Of a stretch of 64,000 nt of DNA, positions 10,401 to 17,258 are shown one piece after another. Both the position numbers and the translations under genes were made by a program. The notes beneath the pieces were generated by a model. That model searched no databases, was not told the origin of the DNA, and worked only from the letters and a program-made list of their open reading frames with translations. Source of the DNA: Citrobacter sp. 18056 (lineage in GTDB: Bacteria; Pseudomonadota; Gammaproteobacteria; Enterobacterales; Enterobacteriaceae); the NCBI GenBank assembly GCA_902706235.1, contig CACSJR010000001.1:1-64000 (forward strand). Direction: 5' to 3'. The first letter of the stretch is position 1, and every line of letters starts with the position of its first letter.

Positions 10401-11869
10401 CCCTGTCGCGGACATACGGCGGGCTGACGTCAGGTTATGAATACGATACGGGGGGACGGATAAGCGCCCTGCAGGTAGGGAATTTCAGTCCGCTGTCACT
10501 GAGTTACGACGCGGCAGGCCGGGAACATCTGCGCCATAGCCGGGCGGGTTTTATTCAGGCGCAGGGTTATACCCCGACGGGGATGCTGCAGGTGCAGGCG
10601 GCCGGACGAGACTCGGTGCAGTTCAGGCATCTGCTGGGCGGGGACGGAAGTGAGATGACCGGCAGCGTGGTAAACCGGCGCTGGGCGTATGACGGGGCGT
10701 ATAATGTACGGCGCATTGAGGATGGCCTGTGGGGTAACGCGCAGTACAGTTGCGACCAGAACGACCAGATAACCCGGGTGATGCCGGACGGGGCGGGGTC
10801 AGCGGGAGAGCGGTATGAGTACGACGCGAACCTGAATATCCGGGCGGTACTGGCGGCGGAACAACGCATCAGTCAGCAACAGCAGGCCGGGCGGGTGGTG
10901 AGTCGGGGGGACTGTGAATACCGGTACGACGCCGCCGGACGACTGACAGAGAAGCGGTTGTGCCGGGATGGCTGGCGGCCACAGCGGTGGCGTTACCGGT
11001 GGAATGCGCAGAGCCAGCTGAGCGAGTTTATCACCCCGGGCGGTGAGCGGTGGCGTTATGCGTATGACCCGTTCGGGCGGCGTATCCGCAAGGAAAAGCG
11101 GTCAGACATCGCCGCCGGGACAAGGCCGGTGGGGTGCGAATACCAGTGGAGCGGTGACCAGCTGATAGCGGAGACGCCGTTGTACGCGGATGGCCGCGCG
11201 GCATATGAGGAGAGCATCCACTGGCTGTATGCGCCGGGAGGACTGACGCCGGTCGCACGACAGGAAAAGGGCAAGCTGCATTATGTGGTGAGTGACCACA
11301 TGGGAACGCCGCGGGAGCTGCTGACGGAGCAGGGAAAAAGGGCGTGGGCAGGCCGGCTGAGCCTCTGGGGCAGGGGCAGTCAGTGGGCGGTGGCGGCGAA
11401 TGATGCGGATAAGCTGAGCTGTAACCTGCGGTTTGCGGGGCAGTACGAGGATGAAGAATCGGGGTTGCACTACAACCGGTTCCGTTACTATGATACGGAG
11501 ACGGGGCAGTACCTGAGCCCGGACCCGATAGGGTTGCTGGGCGGGGTAAATCCTTACGGGTATGTGCATAATCCGTTGGGATGGGTGGATCCGCTGGGGT
11601 TGGCGTGTTGTGATTTCTTTAAAGGAACCGAATATACAAATAAAGTTATTGCGCAAATGAAATCAGGTGATTTGCATAGTTTCCCTGAAAGTGCTCTGGC
11701 ATTCCAAGATGCAGGAACAGTAACACCACTCACTGGTGGTGATGGTGTCGTCAGAGACTTTTTAAAAATCCCTGGACAGTATCGAGGTAAGGACGGGGTA
11801 TTTGAATTTATCAAAGAGCCTGATGGTAAAATTAACCATCGGCTATTTAAACCTAATCCGGGGCAATGA
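7490..11869 (+). CDS. Rhs polymorphic toxin with variable C-terminal tip
   Basis: The 1459-residue Rhs protein is probably a T6SS effector. Residues 1-330 form the N-terminal delivery region with two Ala/Gly-rich hydrophobic stretches (about 155-190 and 240-290). The Rhs core starts near PVDVASGDLLQ and holds dozens of YD repeats of the YEYDAAGR type. The core ends with the conserved DPIGLLGGVNPYGYVHNP and DPLGLA cleavage region (to about 11606). The last ~86 residues are the exchangeable toxin tip, including SFPESALAFQ, GGDGVVRDFL, IPGQYRGK and NHRLFKPN. I cannot assign the tip to a toxin family; a small nuclease is only a guess. The tip DNA is far more AT-rich than the core, as expected for swapped tips. 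The frame is uninterrupted. Confidence 0.95.
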   Translation: MTNDDITVSTGAPTAAQEDAYYNAIASSTVQGTKADDYVSVITHYNNGAPDDVDSWTPQGYEQFRQDHPRLNLPELADGPRTEPLTSGPVTTGTGNTLGKITQMPKARNIVAKEANPAVVPETPAEQGIWSEFTDWVGEGMDGIPDAIEHPEMAALGAGKSVWNMALDIGGLFAQGATLQASGEMMQQAALTGALGNPGQAAEMMQTAQGMQDNVADVNFDSARATLNTPAEHTGDVAIQLGMGIADGVGLVKGLTGMLSKIAARETAAAAATGMAKGAEKGAAHAAEPGATVLPRKTEAEGKTAADENASPSTSDKKDGDNDIETGTCASDPVDVASGDLLQVLPVLDLPGTLPLTLTRVYRSRSSQSGLFGDKWSDNWSQSLLLTEDEIQFTNHEGTRLSYYTCGEAVDALNLQQAHYRLYGTRHGALYVFDRRSQFTLCFESQPRARRRLSSLHDAAGNRIVFCYEGERLVRLTHSDGYDIVLEYRHNRLSGITRVEGAQQQWLAESHYDDSGRLAECRTFQFTHLWHEYDAQGYMLRWHDTDKSDVRYRYDAKGRVTAVRGEGGYFCDRFIYDERNRRTTYLDGEGGRSVYEYNPAGRVTRVTDPLGRVTQTLWDHGNKVRETDALGRNTDYRYNAYGQVIQVSNAAGDTVRYDYNDAGQVVKLTQPDGQCWQFTWNDQGRQVSRTDPQGLVTVRDYNAQGQCLSEYQPDGAAWHYGYNARYQLTTLTAPDKAVTRLEQDLFGRVLSATDPLGHLTRYTHSEAHAGIEGSLTQVNLPDGVTQRLGYDSEKRRASFTDGEGKTTRYLYGEFDLLMGLTRPDGKTLRFEYDSLTRLKQVTSAGGEIYKLERDAAGQLVRETDFTGRSVQYEYDAAGRRTGARHADDRIVRWHYSLRDELIRQEVWQGGDTQSTLLAVTQYGYDRQGRMIRAQNDDARVEFEYDAAGRQVCEWLNGQVVTHQWDDRTQRALSRTYGGLTSGYEYDTGGRISALQVGNFSPLSLSYDAAGREHLRHSRAGFIQAQGYTPTGMLQVQAAGRDSVQFRHLLGGDGSEMTGSVVNRRWAYDGAYNVRRIEDGLWGNAQYSCDQNDQITRVMPDGAGSAGERYEYDANLNIRAVLAAEQRISQQQQAGRVVSRGDCEYRYDAAGRLTEKRLCRDGWRPQRWRYRWNAQSQLSEFITPGGERWRYAYDPFGRRIRKEKRSDIAAGTRPVGCEYQWSGDQLIAETPLYADGRAAYEESIHWLYAPGGLTPVARQEKGKLHYVVSDHMGTPRELLTEQGKRAWAGRLSLWGRGSQWAVAANDADKLSCNLRFAGQYEDEESGLHYNRFRYYDTETGQYLSPDPIGLLGGVNPYGYVHNPLGWVDPLGLACCDFFKGTEYTNKVIAQMKSGDLHSFPESALAFQDAGTVTPLTGGDGVVRDFLKIPGQYRGKDGVFEFIKEPDGKINHRLFKPNPGQ

Positions 11870-11872
11870 ATT

Positions 11873-12205
11873 ATGAGTTTTTTTTACTCTCCTGAAATAG
11901 ACAAAATTTTAAGCGTTGGTGTATCACTTGAACATTTAGGCATTAATAACTGGGCGTTACCCAGAAACGATGCCTTAGAGGCTCTTAGTAAATTTGAGTC
12001 ATCGGGAGTAGCAGTGCTCGGCGGAGATGTTTTTGTTTTATCCAATGGATATATAGAGCAAAATTATGACAATTGGTATTATGAATGCGGCCCAAAGGAA
12101 TCTAATGCTGATTTAGTGCACTCCAGCATTGAAAAAACAAGGCATTACATTGAAAATTATTTAGATCAAAATGCTCTGTTTGCATTAGTCCCTCAACGCA
12201 ATTAA
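11873..12205 (+). CDS. Imm40-like immunity protein for the Rhs toxin
   Basis: The 110-residue acidic cytoplasmic protein starts 3 bp after the rhs stop, the standard place for a cognate immunity gene. It resembles the Imm40 family: VSLEHLGINNWAL, a DALEAL helix, VAVLGGDVFVL, and YDNWYYEC. The assignment rests on memory of the family pattern, not on a search. It shares the low GC of the toxin tip, so tip and immunity gene probably arrived together. It should bind and block the ~86-residue Rhs tip. Confidence 0.8.
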   Translation: MSFFYSPEIDKILSVGVSLEHLGINNWALPRNDALEALSKFESSGVAVLGGDVFVLSNGYIEQNYDNWYYECGPKESNADLVHSSIEKTRHYIENYLDQNALFALVPQRN

Positions 12206-12284
12206 TACATTTATTCATTTTTATGAACCACATTCAGCCCGGGAAATGTTAAACACTCCCGGCTCTGTTATTATCCCTAACCTA

Positions 12285-12452
12285 TTAAATAACCAGCGCC
12301 TTCATTCCCATCGCAGTCTGTTTAAACTGATAAAGTTCAGCCTTCAGTACCTGTACTTCACTAGTATCCGCAATAATCATCAGCACCCCCTCCGTGATTT
12401 TCACCGTCACGCCCACCCCGGTAGTAAATCCCGCCTCAGCCAGTCGCCCTTC
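12285..12452 (-). pseudogene. symE-like toxin gene, C-terminal fragment
   Basis: The minus strand reads GRLAEAGFTTGVGVTVKITEG, followed by VLMIIADTSEVQVLKAELYQ and a stop at 12285. This is the C-terminal half of SymE-family proteins (AbrB-like fold, type I toxin-antitoxin), which often lie beside rhs genes in enterobacteria. The N-terminal half is missing: at about 12452 the sequence changes into rhs DNA of the opposite strand. No start codon or ribosome binding site remains in a sensible place. Confidence 0.72.
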
Positions 12453-12462
12453 AGGTGCAGGC

Positions 12463-12707
12463 TGGGGCTGACCCGCTCGGACGGGAAGATGCTGCGCTTT
12501 GAGTATGACTCGTTGACGCGGCTGATGCAGGTGACCAGCGCGGGCGGTGAAACCTATAAACTTGAGCGGGATGCAGCCGGGCAGCTTGTCCGTGAGACGG
12601 ACTTCACCGGGCGCACGGTTCAGTATACGTATGATGTCGCTGGCCGGCGTGTGAGCGCACAGTACCTGGATGGCCGTCAGATGCGCTGGCACTATTCCCT
12701 GCGTGAT
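12463..12707 (+). pseudogene. Orphan rhs core fragment (direct repeat of 9942-10187)
   Basis: About 245 bp encode rhs core repeats (LTRSDGKMLRFEYDSLTRL to MRWHYSLRD). They closely match the main rhs gene at about 9942-10187 with scattered, mostly silent changes. Neither end is a gene end: a symE fragment precedes it and an NCS1 permease fragment follows. It looks like a scar of recombination within an older rhs array, and could still donate sequence to the intact gene. Confidence 0.9.
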
Positions 12708-12876
12708 TGCTTTGCTGAGCGAACCGGCGTTCCTCAAACACTTCACCCATTTCCTGCTGTCATTCTTCTTGCCGTGGAGCGCCATCAGCCTGTTCGATTA
12801 CTACCTGATTTCCCGCCAGTCGGTGGACATCCCGGCGCTGTTTGACCCGAAAGGCCGCTACGGTTACTGGAATTTT
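12706..12876 (+). pseudogene. NCS1-type permease fragment
   Basis: The frame reads ALLSEPAFLKHFTHFLLSFF, then LPWSAISLFDYYLI, SVDIPALFDPKGRYGYWNF. This pattern (one membrane helix, a conserved P-W, then DIPAL and DP.GRYG) is typical of the C-terminal half of nucleobase:cation symporter-1 proteins. About 57 residues remain of some 450. The left end abuts rhs DNA and the right end runs directly into a REP sequence. The original substrate is unknown. Confidence 0.7.
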
Positions 12877-12906
12877 GTAGGCCCGGCAAGCTTGCGCCGC
12901 CGGGCA
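12877..12906. repeat. REP element
   Basis: GTAGGCCCGGCAAGCTTGCG followed by CCGCCGGGCA is an imperfect palindrome of enterobacterial REP type. Similar copies occur at 49851 and 52393. It sits between the permease fragment and the stop of the pseudokinase gene. Confidence 0.8.
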
Positions 12907-12920
12907 TTGCAATGAAAGGA

Positions 12921-14294
12921 TCACGCCTGTGGGTTTAACAACCACGTGCCGGGTTTATCGACAGTGATGCTGGCGCTGCGGGACTGTTTAGCGTTACGCA
13001 ACGTAATCACGTACTGGCCGGACGAAAGCTGTACCGAGGCATAGCCATTCACCGGGTTCGGCGTTTTCTGCGCCTTACCGTTCACTTCCAACTGGTCACC
13101 TTCATCCACACGAATATACACCCGGGCGAGAGCGGTACCGGCGGCGACCGGTTTAGCCGTAGATTCGGCGGTCACGGTGCCTGTCATCGGCGCTTTAGAG
13201 GCGACTTCCGTCGACCCGTGTTGCCCAAACAACAGACCGCCGGCAATCAAACCGACCACCACGCCACCAGCAATATGCAATGGCGTACGATACGACTTCC
13301 ACCACGGCTGCGCGGCGGTGTCGGCCTGCGGCTCCTGCTCAATCGCCATCAGCATTGAGCCGGTCTGGCTTTTTGCTGGCAGATTGTGAGTCTCATTCAG
13401 GCTAATGCCCGCCAGTGCGGTAAATTCGGCGATGGTCTGCGGGCGATCTTCCGGGCGCAGCGCCAGGGTGCTGTCGATAGCCTCTAACAGCTCAGGCGAA
13501 TAGCCTTCTGGGCGACTTTCCGCCAGCGGTACGCAGTTGTCCTGAATGCTGCGCGTGACGCTGGCTGGCGGCCGATTGCCGGTGACCAGCGTATACAGAA
13601 TCGCACCCAATGAATAAATATCGGTCCACGGCCCGGACGGGTTATCAACATCGTCAGAATACTGTTCCAGCGGTGTAAAGCCCGGATGCAGCAGGGTTTT
13701 ATTCACCTCACCATTTTCCGCGCCGTTCTGGCGCAGGGCGCCAAATTCCAGTAGCAGCGGCAGGCCGTTGTCCTGAATCAGAATGCTGTTCAGCGACAGG
13801 CGGCAGTGGATATAGCCTTTCTCATGCAGCGCAGCCAGCGCCCCGCACAGCATCGGCAGCATCTGGCGGATCCACACTTCGTTAATACGTTCCGGATGAT
13901 GCTGGCAAAGCTCGGCCAGGGTCATGCCGCTGTACACCGGGGTCGCGGCATAGGCCGTTTCGTTGTAGGTCCAAAAACGCAGAATTTGCACCACGTTCGG
14001 GTGATTCAGACGCGCCAACTGACGCGCTTCCTGAATAAAACCGTCGAGGCCGACGCTAAACGCCGACTGGTCCTGTTTGCTGCGCGGCACCAGGCGCTGC
14101 GTTTCACTACGAACCGTCAGGGTACGCGGCAGAAATTCGCGAATGGCGACCTGGCGTTCAAGCTGATGATCGAGGGCGCGATAAACGATGTTGTCGTTAC
14201 TGGCGTCAATGACATCCTGAATTTCAAACTCATCAAAGCGATAACCGGACGGCAAAGCGTCAGGCGGGCGCTGTGTGTAATCGTTATCTGTCAT
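12921..14294 (-). CDS. Membrane-anchored pseudokinase (degenerate Ser/Thr kinase fold)
   Basis: Residues ~18-300 align with bacterial Ser/Thr kinases of the type with VAIKE.LP near the N terminus and TPGY.PLEQYS with GPWTDIY.LGA in the C-lobe, and the C-lobe motifs are kept (HPGFTPLEQYS, GPWTDIYSLGA). The catalytic residues are not. The glycine loop reads VIDASNDN, the ATP lysine is Arg52, the HRD Asp is Arg165 (HCRLSLNS), its Asn is Ser170, and the DFG Asp is Glu183. The alpha-C Glu (about 89) remains. One transmembrane helix lies near 339-357. The ~100-residue C-terminal part ends in a small beta domain that may be PEGA-like and would be periplasmic. The frame is intact, so this looks like a preserved non-catalytic signalling or scaffold protein. 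It overlaps nothing and starts 31 bp after the next gene of its operon. Confidence 0.88.
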   Translation of the reverse strand: MTDNDYTQRPPDALPSGYRFDEFEIQDVIDASNDNIVYRALDHQLERQVAIREFLPRTLTVRSETQRLVPRSKQDQSAFSVGLDGFIQEARQLARLNHPNVVQILRFWTYNETAYAATPVYSGMTLAELCQHHPERINEVWIRQMLPMLCGALAALHEKGYIHCRLSLNSILIQDNGLPLLLEFGALRQNGAENGEVNKTLLHPGFTPLEQYSDDVDNPSGPWTDIYSLGAILYTLVTGNRPPASVTRSIQDNCVPLAESRPEGYSPELLEAIDSTLALRPEDRPQTIAEFTALAGISLNETHNLPAKSQTGSMLMAIEQEPQADTAAQPWWKSYRTPLHIAGGVVVGLIAGGLLFGQHGSTEVASKAPMTGTVTAESTAKPVAAGTALARVYIRVDEGDQLEVNGKAQKTPNPVNGYASVQLSSGQYVITLRNAKQSRSASITVDKPGTWLLNPQA

Positions 14295-14325
14295 GCTACG
14301 GATCTCTGCTCAAAAAGTGACAAGA

Positions 14326-15276
14326 TCAATTCTGTGTGCGCCATGCACCCACCGCCGGGTCACGCAGCTGCGTTTGCAGGGAGTCAATCAACAGCAGGGT
14401 GACCGGGCTATCAGGCGCCAGCCAGCTGGCCCAGGCTTTGCGCACCTGATTGAGCTGTTTTTGCAGATTGGCTTCATCCATCGCCATTTCACGCGGCACT
14501 TTAACCGCAATGGTGCCGCTGGCTGCCCACGCGTTAAGCTCTGGTTTGTACGGCAGGATCATCCAGCTTTGCGGTGCCTGTTCATTGCTGACCACCATGC
14601 GCTCGTTGTTCAGGGTAGTTATCAGCAGGTTGTCGGCATCAATGCCGTCACGCAGGCCGCTCACAGGGAAACCGTGCACGAAGGTCATTGGCAGGCGTTT
14701 TTCGCCCGCGTTGCCGCTCTGAATCACGTCGCTGCGACCGCTTAACCAGCCGCCTTTTTCGCACTGGCCTTCAGGAATAAACAGCGCAGACGCGCCTGCG
14801 TCAGCAGCCCAGAAGGTGCGAAGACGACAGCCATCCTGCAGGGTAAATTCCTGCCACGGCGTGCGGTCTGCTGGGGTCGATTTATCCTCAGGTTGCGTCG
14901 CGATGACCGGACTGTCGATCATCACCGGCGTCACTTTCACGTCCCAGTCGTTCGCGCGATCGGCGATACCAAAGGCCAGTGCCACACCTTGTGGATCTTC
15001 GAGTCGCCAGTGCACGCGTTGCAGGGTGGAGCACTGACTTTCCAGCAGCGTGCCGAGACGTGGCATAAAACCGGTCAGGATCGACGGGGATTTATCGCCG
15101 TTGGCGACAATGCGCAGTGGAAGCTCTTTCGTACACCAGTTCTGCGGCGAATTGCTCTTGATGTTATCGATCCAGATATCCAGCTTCTGCGAAGGTGACT
15201 GCACAAAACGGTAGTTCTCTGCCCATACGGTCGAAGATGCCAGCAGCAACGCCACACCTGAAAGCCAGAGTTTCAT
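14326..15276 (-). CDS. Periplasmic protein of unknown function, partner of the pseudokinase
   Basis: The 316 residues begin with a clear signal peptide (MKLWLSGVALLLASSTVWAE, cleavage probably after WA-E). The rest is soluble, with four cysteines that could pair in the periplasm (near CTKELP, ESQCSTL, DGCRLR and EGQCEKG). I do not recognise a named domain. It lies 31 bp upstream of the pseudokinase gene and 58 bp downstream of the lipoprotein gene on the same strand, so the three are probably one envelope operon. A link to the neighbouring T6SS locus rests on position only. Confidence 0.8.
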   Translation of the reverse strand: MKLWLSGVALLLASSTVWAENYRFVQSPSQKLDIWIDNIKSNSPQNWCTKELPLRIVANGDKSPSILTGFMPRLGTLLESQCSTLQRVHWRLEDPQGVALAFGIADRANDWDVKVTPVMIDSPVIATQPEDKSTPADRTPWQEFTLQDGCRLRTFWAADAGASALFIPEGQCEKGGWLSGRSDVIQSGNAGEKRLPMTFVHGFPVSGLRDGIDADNLLITTLNNERMVVSNEQAPQSWMILPYKPELNAWAASGTIAVKVPREMAMDEANLQKQLNQVRKAWASWLAPDSPVTLLLIDSLQTQLRDPAVGAWRTQN

Positions 15277-15334
15277 AGATTTCCTTTATGCGTCTCAAAA
15301 ACGGGTAAACCCAAGCGAGGGAACAGGATAAAGA

Positions 15335-15832
15335 TTAGTTAATTATCCAGGTTCCGCTGTTCGCGTTCTGACAAGCTTTGCTGTTGCTGTCCACGTTAAC
15401 GCAAGTGGCTTTTTTGTTGCTCGACTTGCGGGCGCGTGGCCGGTCTTTTTTCAGGGTCTGTGCATACAGCTCGCTTTTGACCAGCGCGCGCGGCGGAACG
15501 TAGCCAATCAGCTCCGGTTGGTCTTCCTCGGCAATCGCCAGCCAGTCGTTCTGGACGCTGCCGAGCACGGTATAGGTTTTACCGTTTTCCAGTTCGCTCA
15601 GAACCTTGCCGCCAAAATCAGGCGTATTCATGACAGAACCGGCGTACAGCGCGCGATAGCTGGCATTAACAGGGGTAAATTCTGTCGGGACGGTAACGAT
15701 ATAACGGTGAGTCAGCGTGACGCCATTGATCTGGCTTGTGACCAGCGTGTCGTCGGTCATGGCGGGTGCAGGGGCTTTACAGCCCACCAGCGCGGTCACT
15801 ATCAACAGAGGCAAGAGATTTCGCAATTTCAT
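15335..15832 (-). CDS. Lipoprotein with SH3-like domain
   Basis: The 165 residues start with a lipoprotein signal ending LIVTALVGC, so Cys18 should be lipidated. Lys at +2 does not argue for inner-membrane retention. The middle (about 60-115: NGKTYTVLGSVQNDWLAI, then ELIGYVPPRALV) resembles bacterial SH3 repeats. A basic stretch (KKDRPRARKSSNKK) and two cysteines near the C terminus follow. It is the first gene of the minus-strand trio. Likely role: envelope anchor for the periplasmic partner; this is inference. Confidence 0.8.
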   Translation of the reverse strand: MKLRNLLPLLIVTALVGCKAPAPAMTDDTLVTSQINGVTLTHRYIVTVPTEFTPVNASYRALYAGSVMNTPDFGGKVLSELENGKTYTVLGSVQNDWLAIAEEDQPELIGYVPPRALVKSELYAQTLKKDRPRARKSSNKKATCVNVDSNSKACQNANSGTWIIN

Positions 15833-16169
15833 TCAGACGTTCCCTGCAAATCGGGGTTAGGCCCAATGGTCATGGTGCTGCCTGCGGAGCAGGGATGACT
15901 CATGGCGTAGACGACGCACAGAGATAGTCACCGAGCAAACAACATTCTGACCCGGGATTCCACTAAATATTTAACAAGTGTTTAGCACGGATTGTCTGAT
16001 TTTACATAGCCTGTTTAACAATACAATGCTGATAACACGGATATTTTTAGCACATCGGATTGATTTATAAGCAAAGGCACGCGTTCGCAGCGAATTTTGT
16101 GGGGATTAAACGAAACGGGGACTGCAACGGAACTGACCCCCGGTTACCCGGGAGTCGGGGTGAAGCAGA
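15833..16169. other. Intergenic region upstream of the lipoprotein-pseudokinase operon
   Basis: The 337 bp are AT-rich between about 15960 and 16090 and probably hold the promoter of the minus-strand trio. I could not pick a convincing -35/-10 pair. Near 16130-16165 a GC-rich imperfect hairpin lies just past the end of the GAPDH gene, without a T-run. Confidence 0.4.
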
Positions 16170-17180
16170 TTAACGTTCTTGCTGCGCCATCAGCAGGGCA
16201 AGGTCGACCAGGCGATTGGAGAAGCCCCATTCGTTGTCATACCAGGCGAGGATTTTCACCATATTGCCGCCAATCACCAGCGTCGAAAGGCCATCAATGA
16301 TTGACGAGCGCGGGTCACCCTGGTAATCGCTGGACACTAACGGCTCATCGCTATAGCCGAGGATGCCTTTTAGCGGGCCGGAAGCCGCCGCCTGACGGAA
16401 CGCGTCATTCACTTCTTGCGCCGTAACATCGCGCTCAAGGGTAACGGTCAGGTCGACAATCGACACCACCGGGACCGGGACGCGTAGCGAATAGCCGGTC
16501 AAACGCCCGTCAAGTTCAGGGATAACTTTGCCGAGCGCTTTCGCCGCGCCGCTGGAGTAGGGCACGATAGAGAGCGCTGCGGCTCGCGCCCCGCGCAGGT
16601 CTTTCTCCGGCTGGTCGTGCAGAACCTGGCTGTTGGTGTAGGCGTGTGTGGTGTTCATCAAGCCATGCCGAATGCCGAAATGCTGGTGCAGCACCTGCGC
16701 CGCCGGGGCGAGACCGTTGGTGGTGCAGCTGCCGTTACTCACCACGCTGTGTTTTTGCGGATCGTACAGCTGATGGTTGACGCCCATTACCACCGTTAAA
16801 TCGTCATTTTTGCCAGGTGCGGAGATGATGACGCGCTTTGCGCCGCCGCTGTGGATGTGCACCGCCGCTTTTTCGCGATCGGTGAAGAAACCGGTGGCTT
16901 CAATCACGATATCCACCTCAACGTCGCGCCACGGAATGTTCGCCGGGTCGCGTTCACTGAACACGGTAATCGTCTGACCATCGACCCGCAGCCCGCCCTC
17001 GACGGCTTCAACGCTGGCGGAGAACGTGCCGAGCAACGAATCGTATTTCAACAAATGCGCCAGCGTTTTGCTGTCCGTTAAATCATTGATCGCCACAATC
17101 TGTAAATTGGGGTTGCCGAACGCCGCGCGTAAAACGTTGCGACCAATCCTGCCGAAACCATTAATACCGACCTTAACCAT
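16170..17180 (-). CDS. Glyceraldehyde-3-phosphate dehydrogenase paralogue
   Basis: Type I GAPDH of 336 residues with the NAD-binding GINGFGRIGR start and INDL motif. The active-site region reads SNGSCTTNGLAP, whereas GapA has SNASCTTNCLAP. The catalytic Cys is kept, but the Ala before Ser is Gly and the second Cys is Gly. The catalytic His region (THAYTNSQ) and the C-terminal WYDNEWGFSNR are normal. The start at 17180 is chosen because AAGGAG stands 6 bases upstream; a TTG two codons earlier is unlikely. It sits apart from other glycolytic genes, so it is an accessory copy and probably not gapA. Confidence 0.92.
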   Translation of the reverse strand: MVKVGINGFGRIGRNVLRAAFGNPNLQIVAINDLTDSKTLAHLLKYDSLLGTFSASVEAVEGGLRVDGQTITVFSERDPANIPWRDVEVDIVIEATGFFTDREKAAVHIHSGGAKRVIISAPGKNDDLTVVMGVNHQLYDPQKHSVVSNGSCTTNGLAPAAQVLHQHFGIRHGLMNTTHAYTNSQVLHDQPEKDLRGARAAALSIVPYSSGAAKALGKVIPELDGRLTGYSLRVPVPVVSIVDLTVTLERDVTAQEVNDAFRQAAASGPLKGILGYSDEPLVSSDYQGDPRSSIIDGLSTLVIGGNMVKILAWYDNEWGFSNRLVDLALLMAQQER

Positions 17181-17258
17181 GATCAACTCCTTCTCTGTTG
17201 TCTATGGCCTCACTGTAGGTGGGCAGGGTTTTGGCGTAAATGACAAAAAAGGATCACA

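Noticed and set aside
12246-12845. 199-codon plus-strand frame through the graveyard region
   Set aside because: It runs across the antisense of symE, the rhs fragment and an out-of-frame part of the permease fragment, so it is an accidental fusion.
12877-12906. REP-like hairpin as a possible attachment site of the T6SS island
   Set aside because: The same sequence type recurs at 49851 and 52393 in core intergenic regions, no second copy lies at the left side of the island, and no integrase gene is present.
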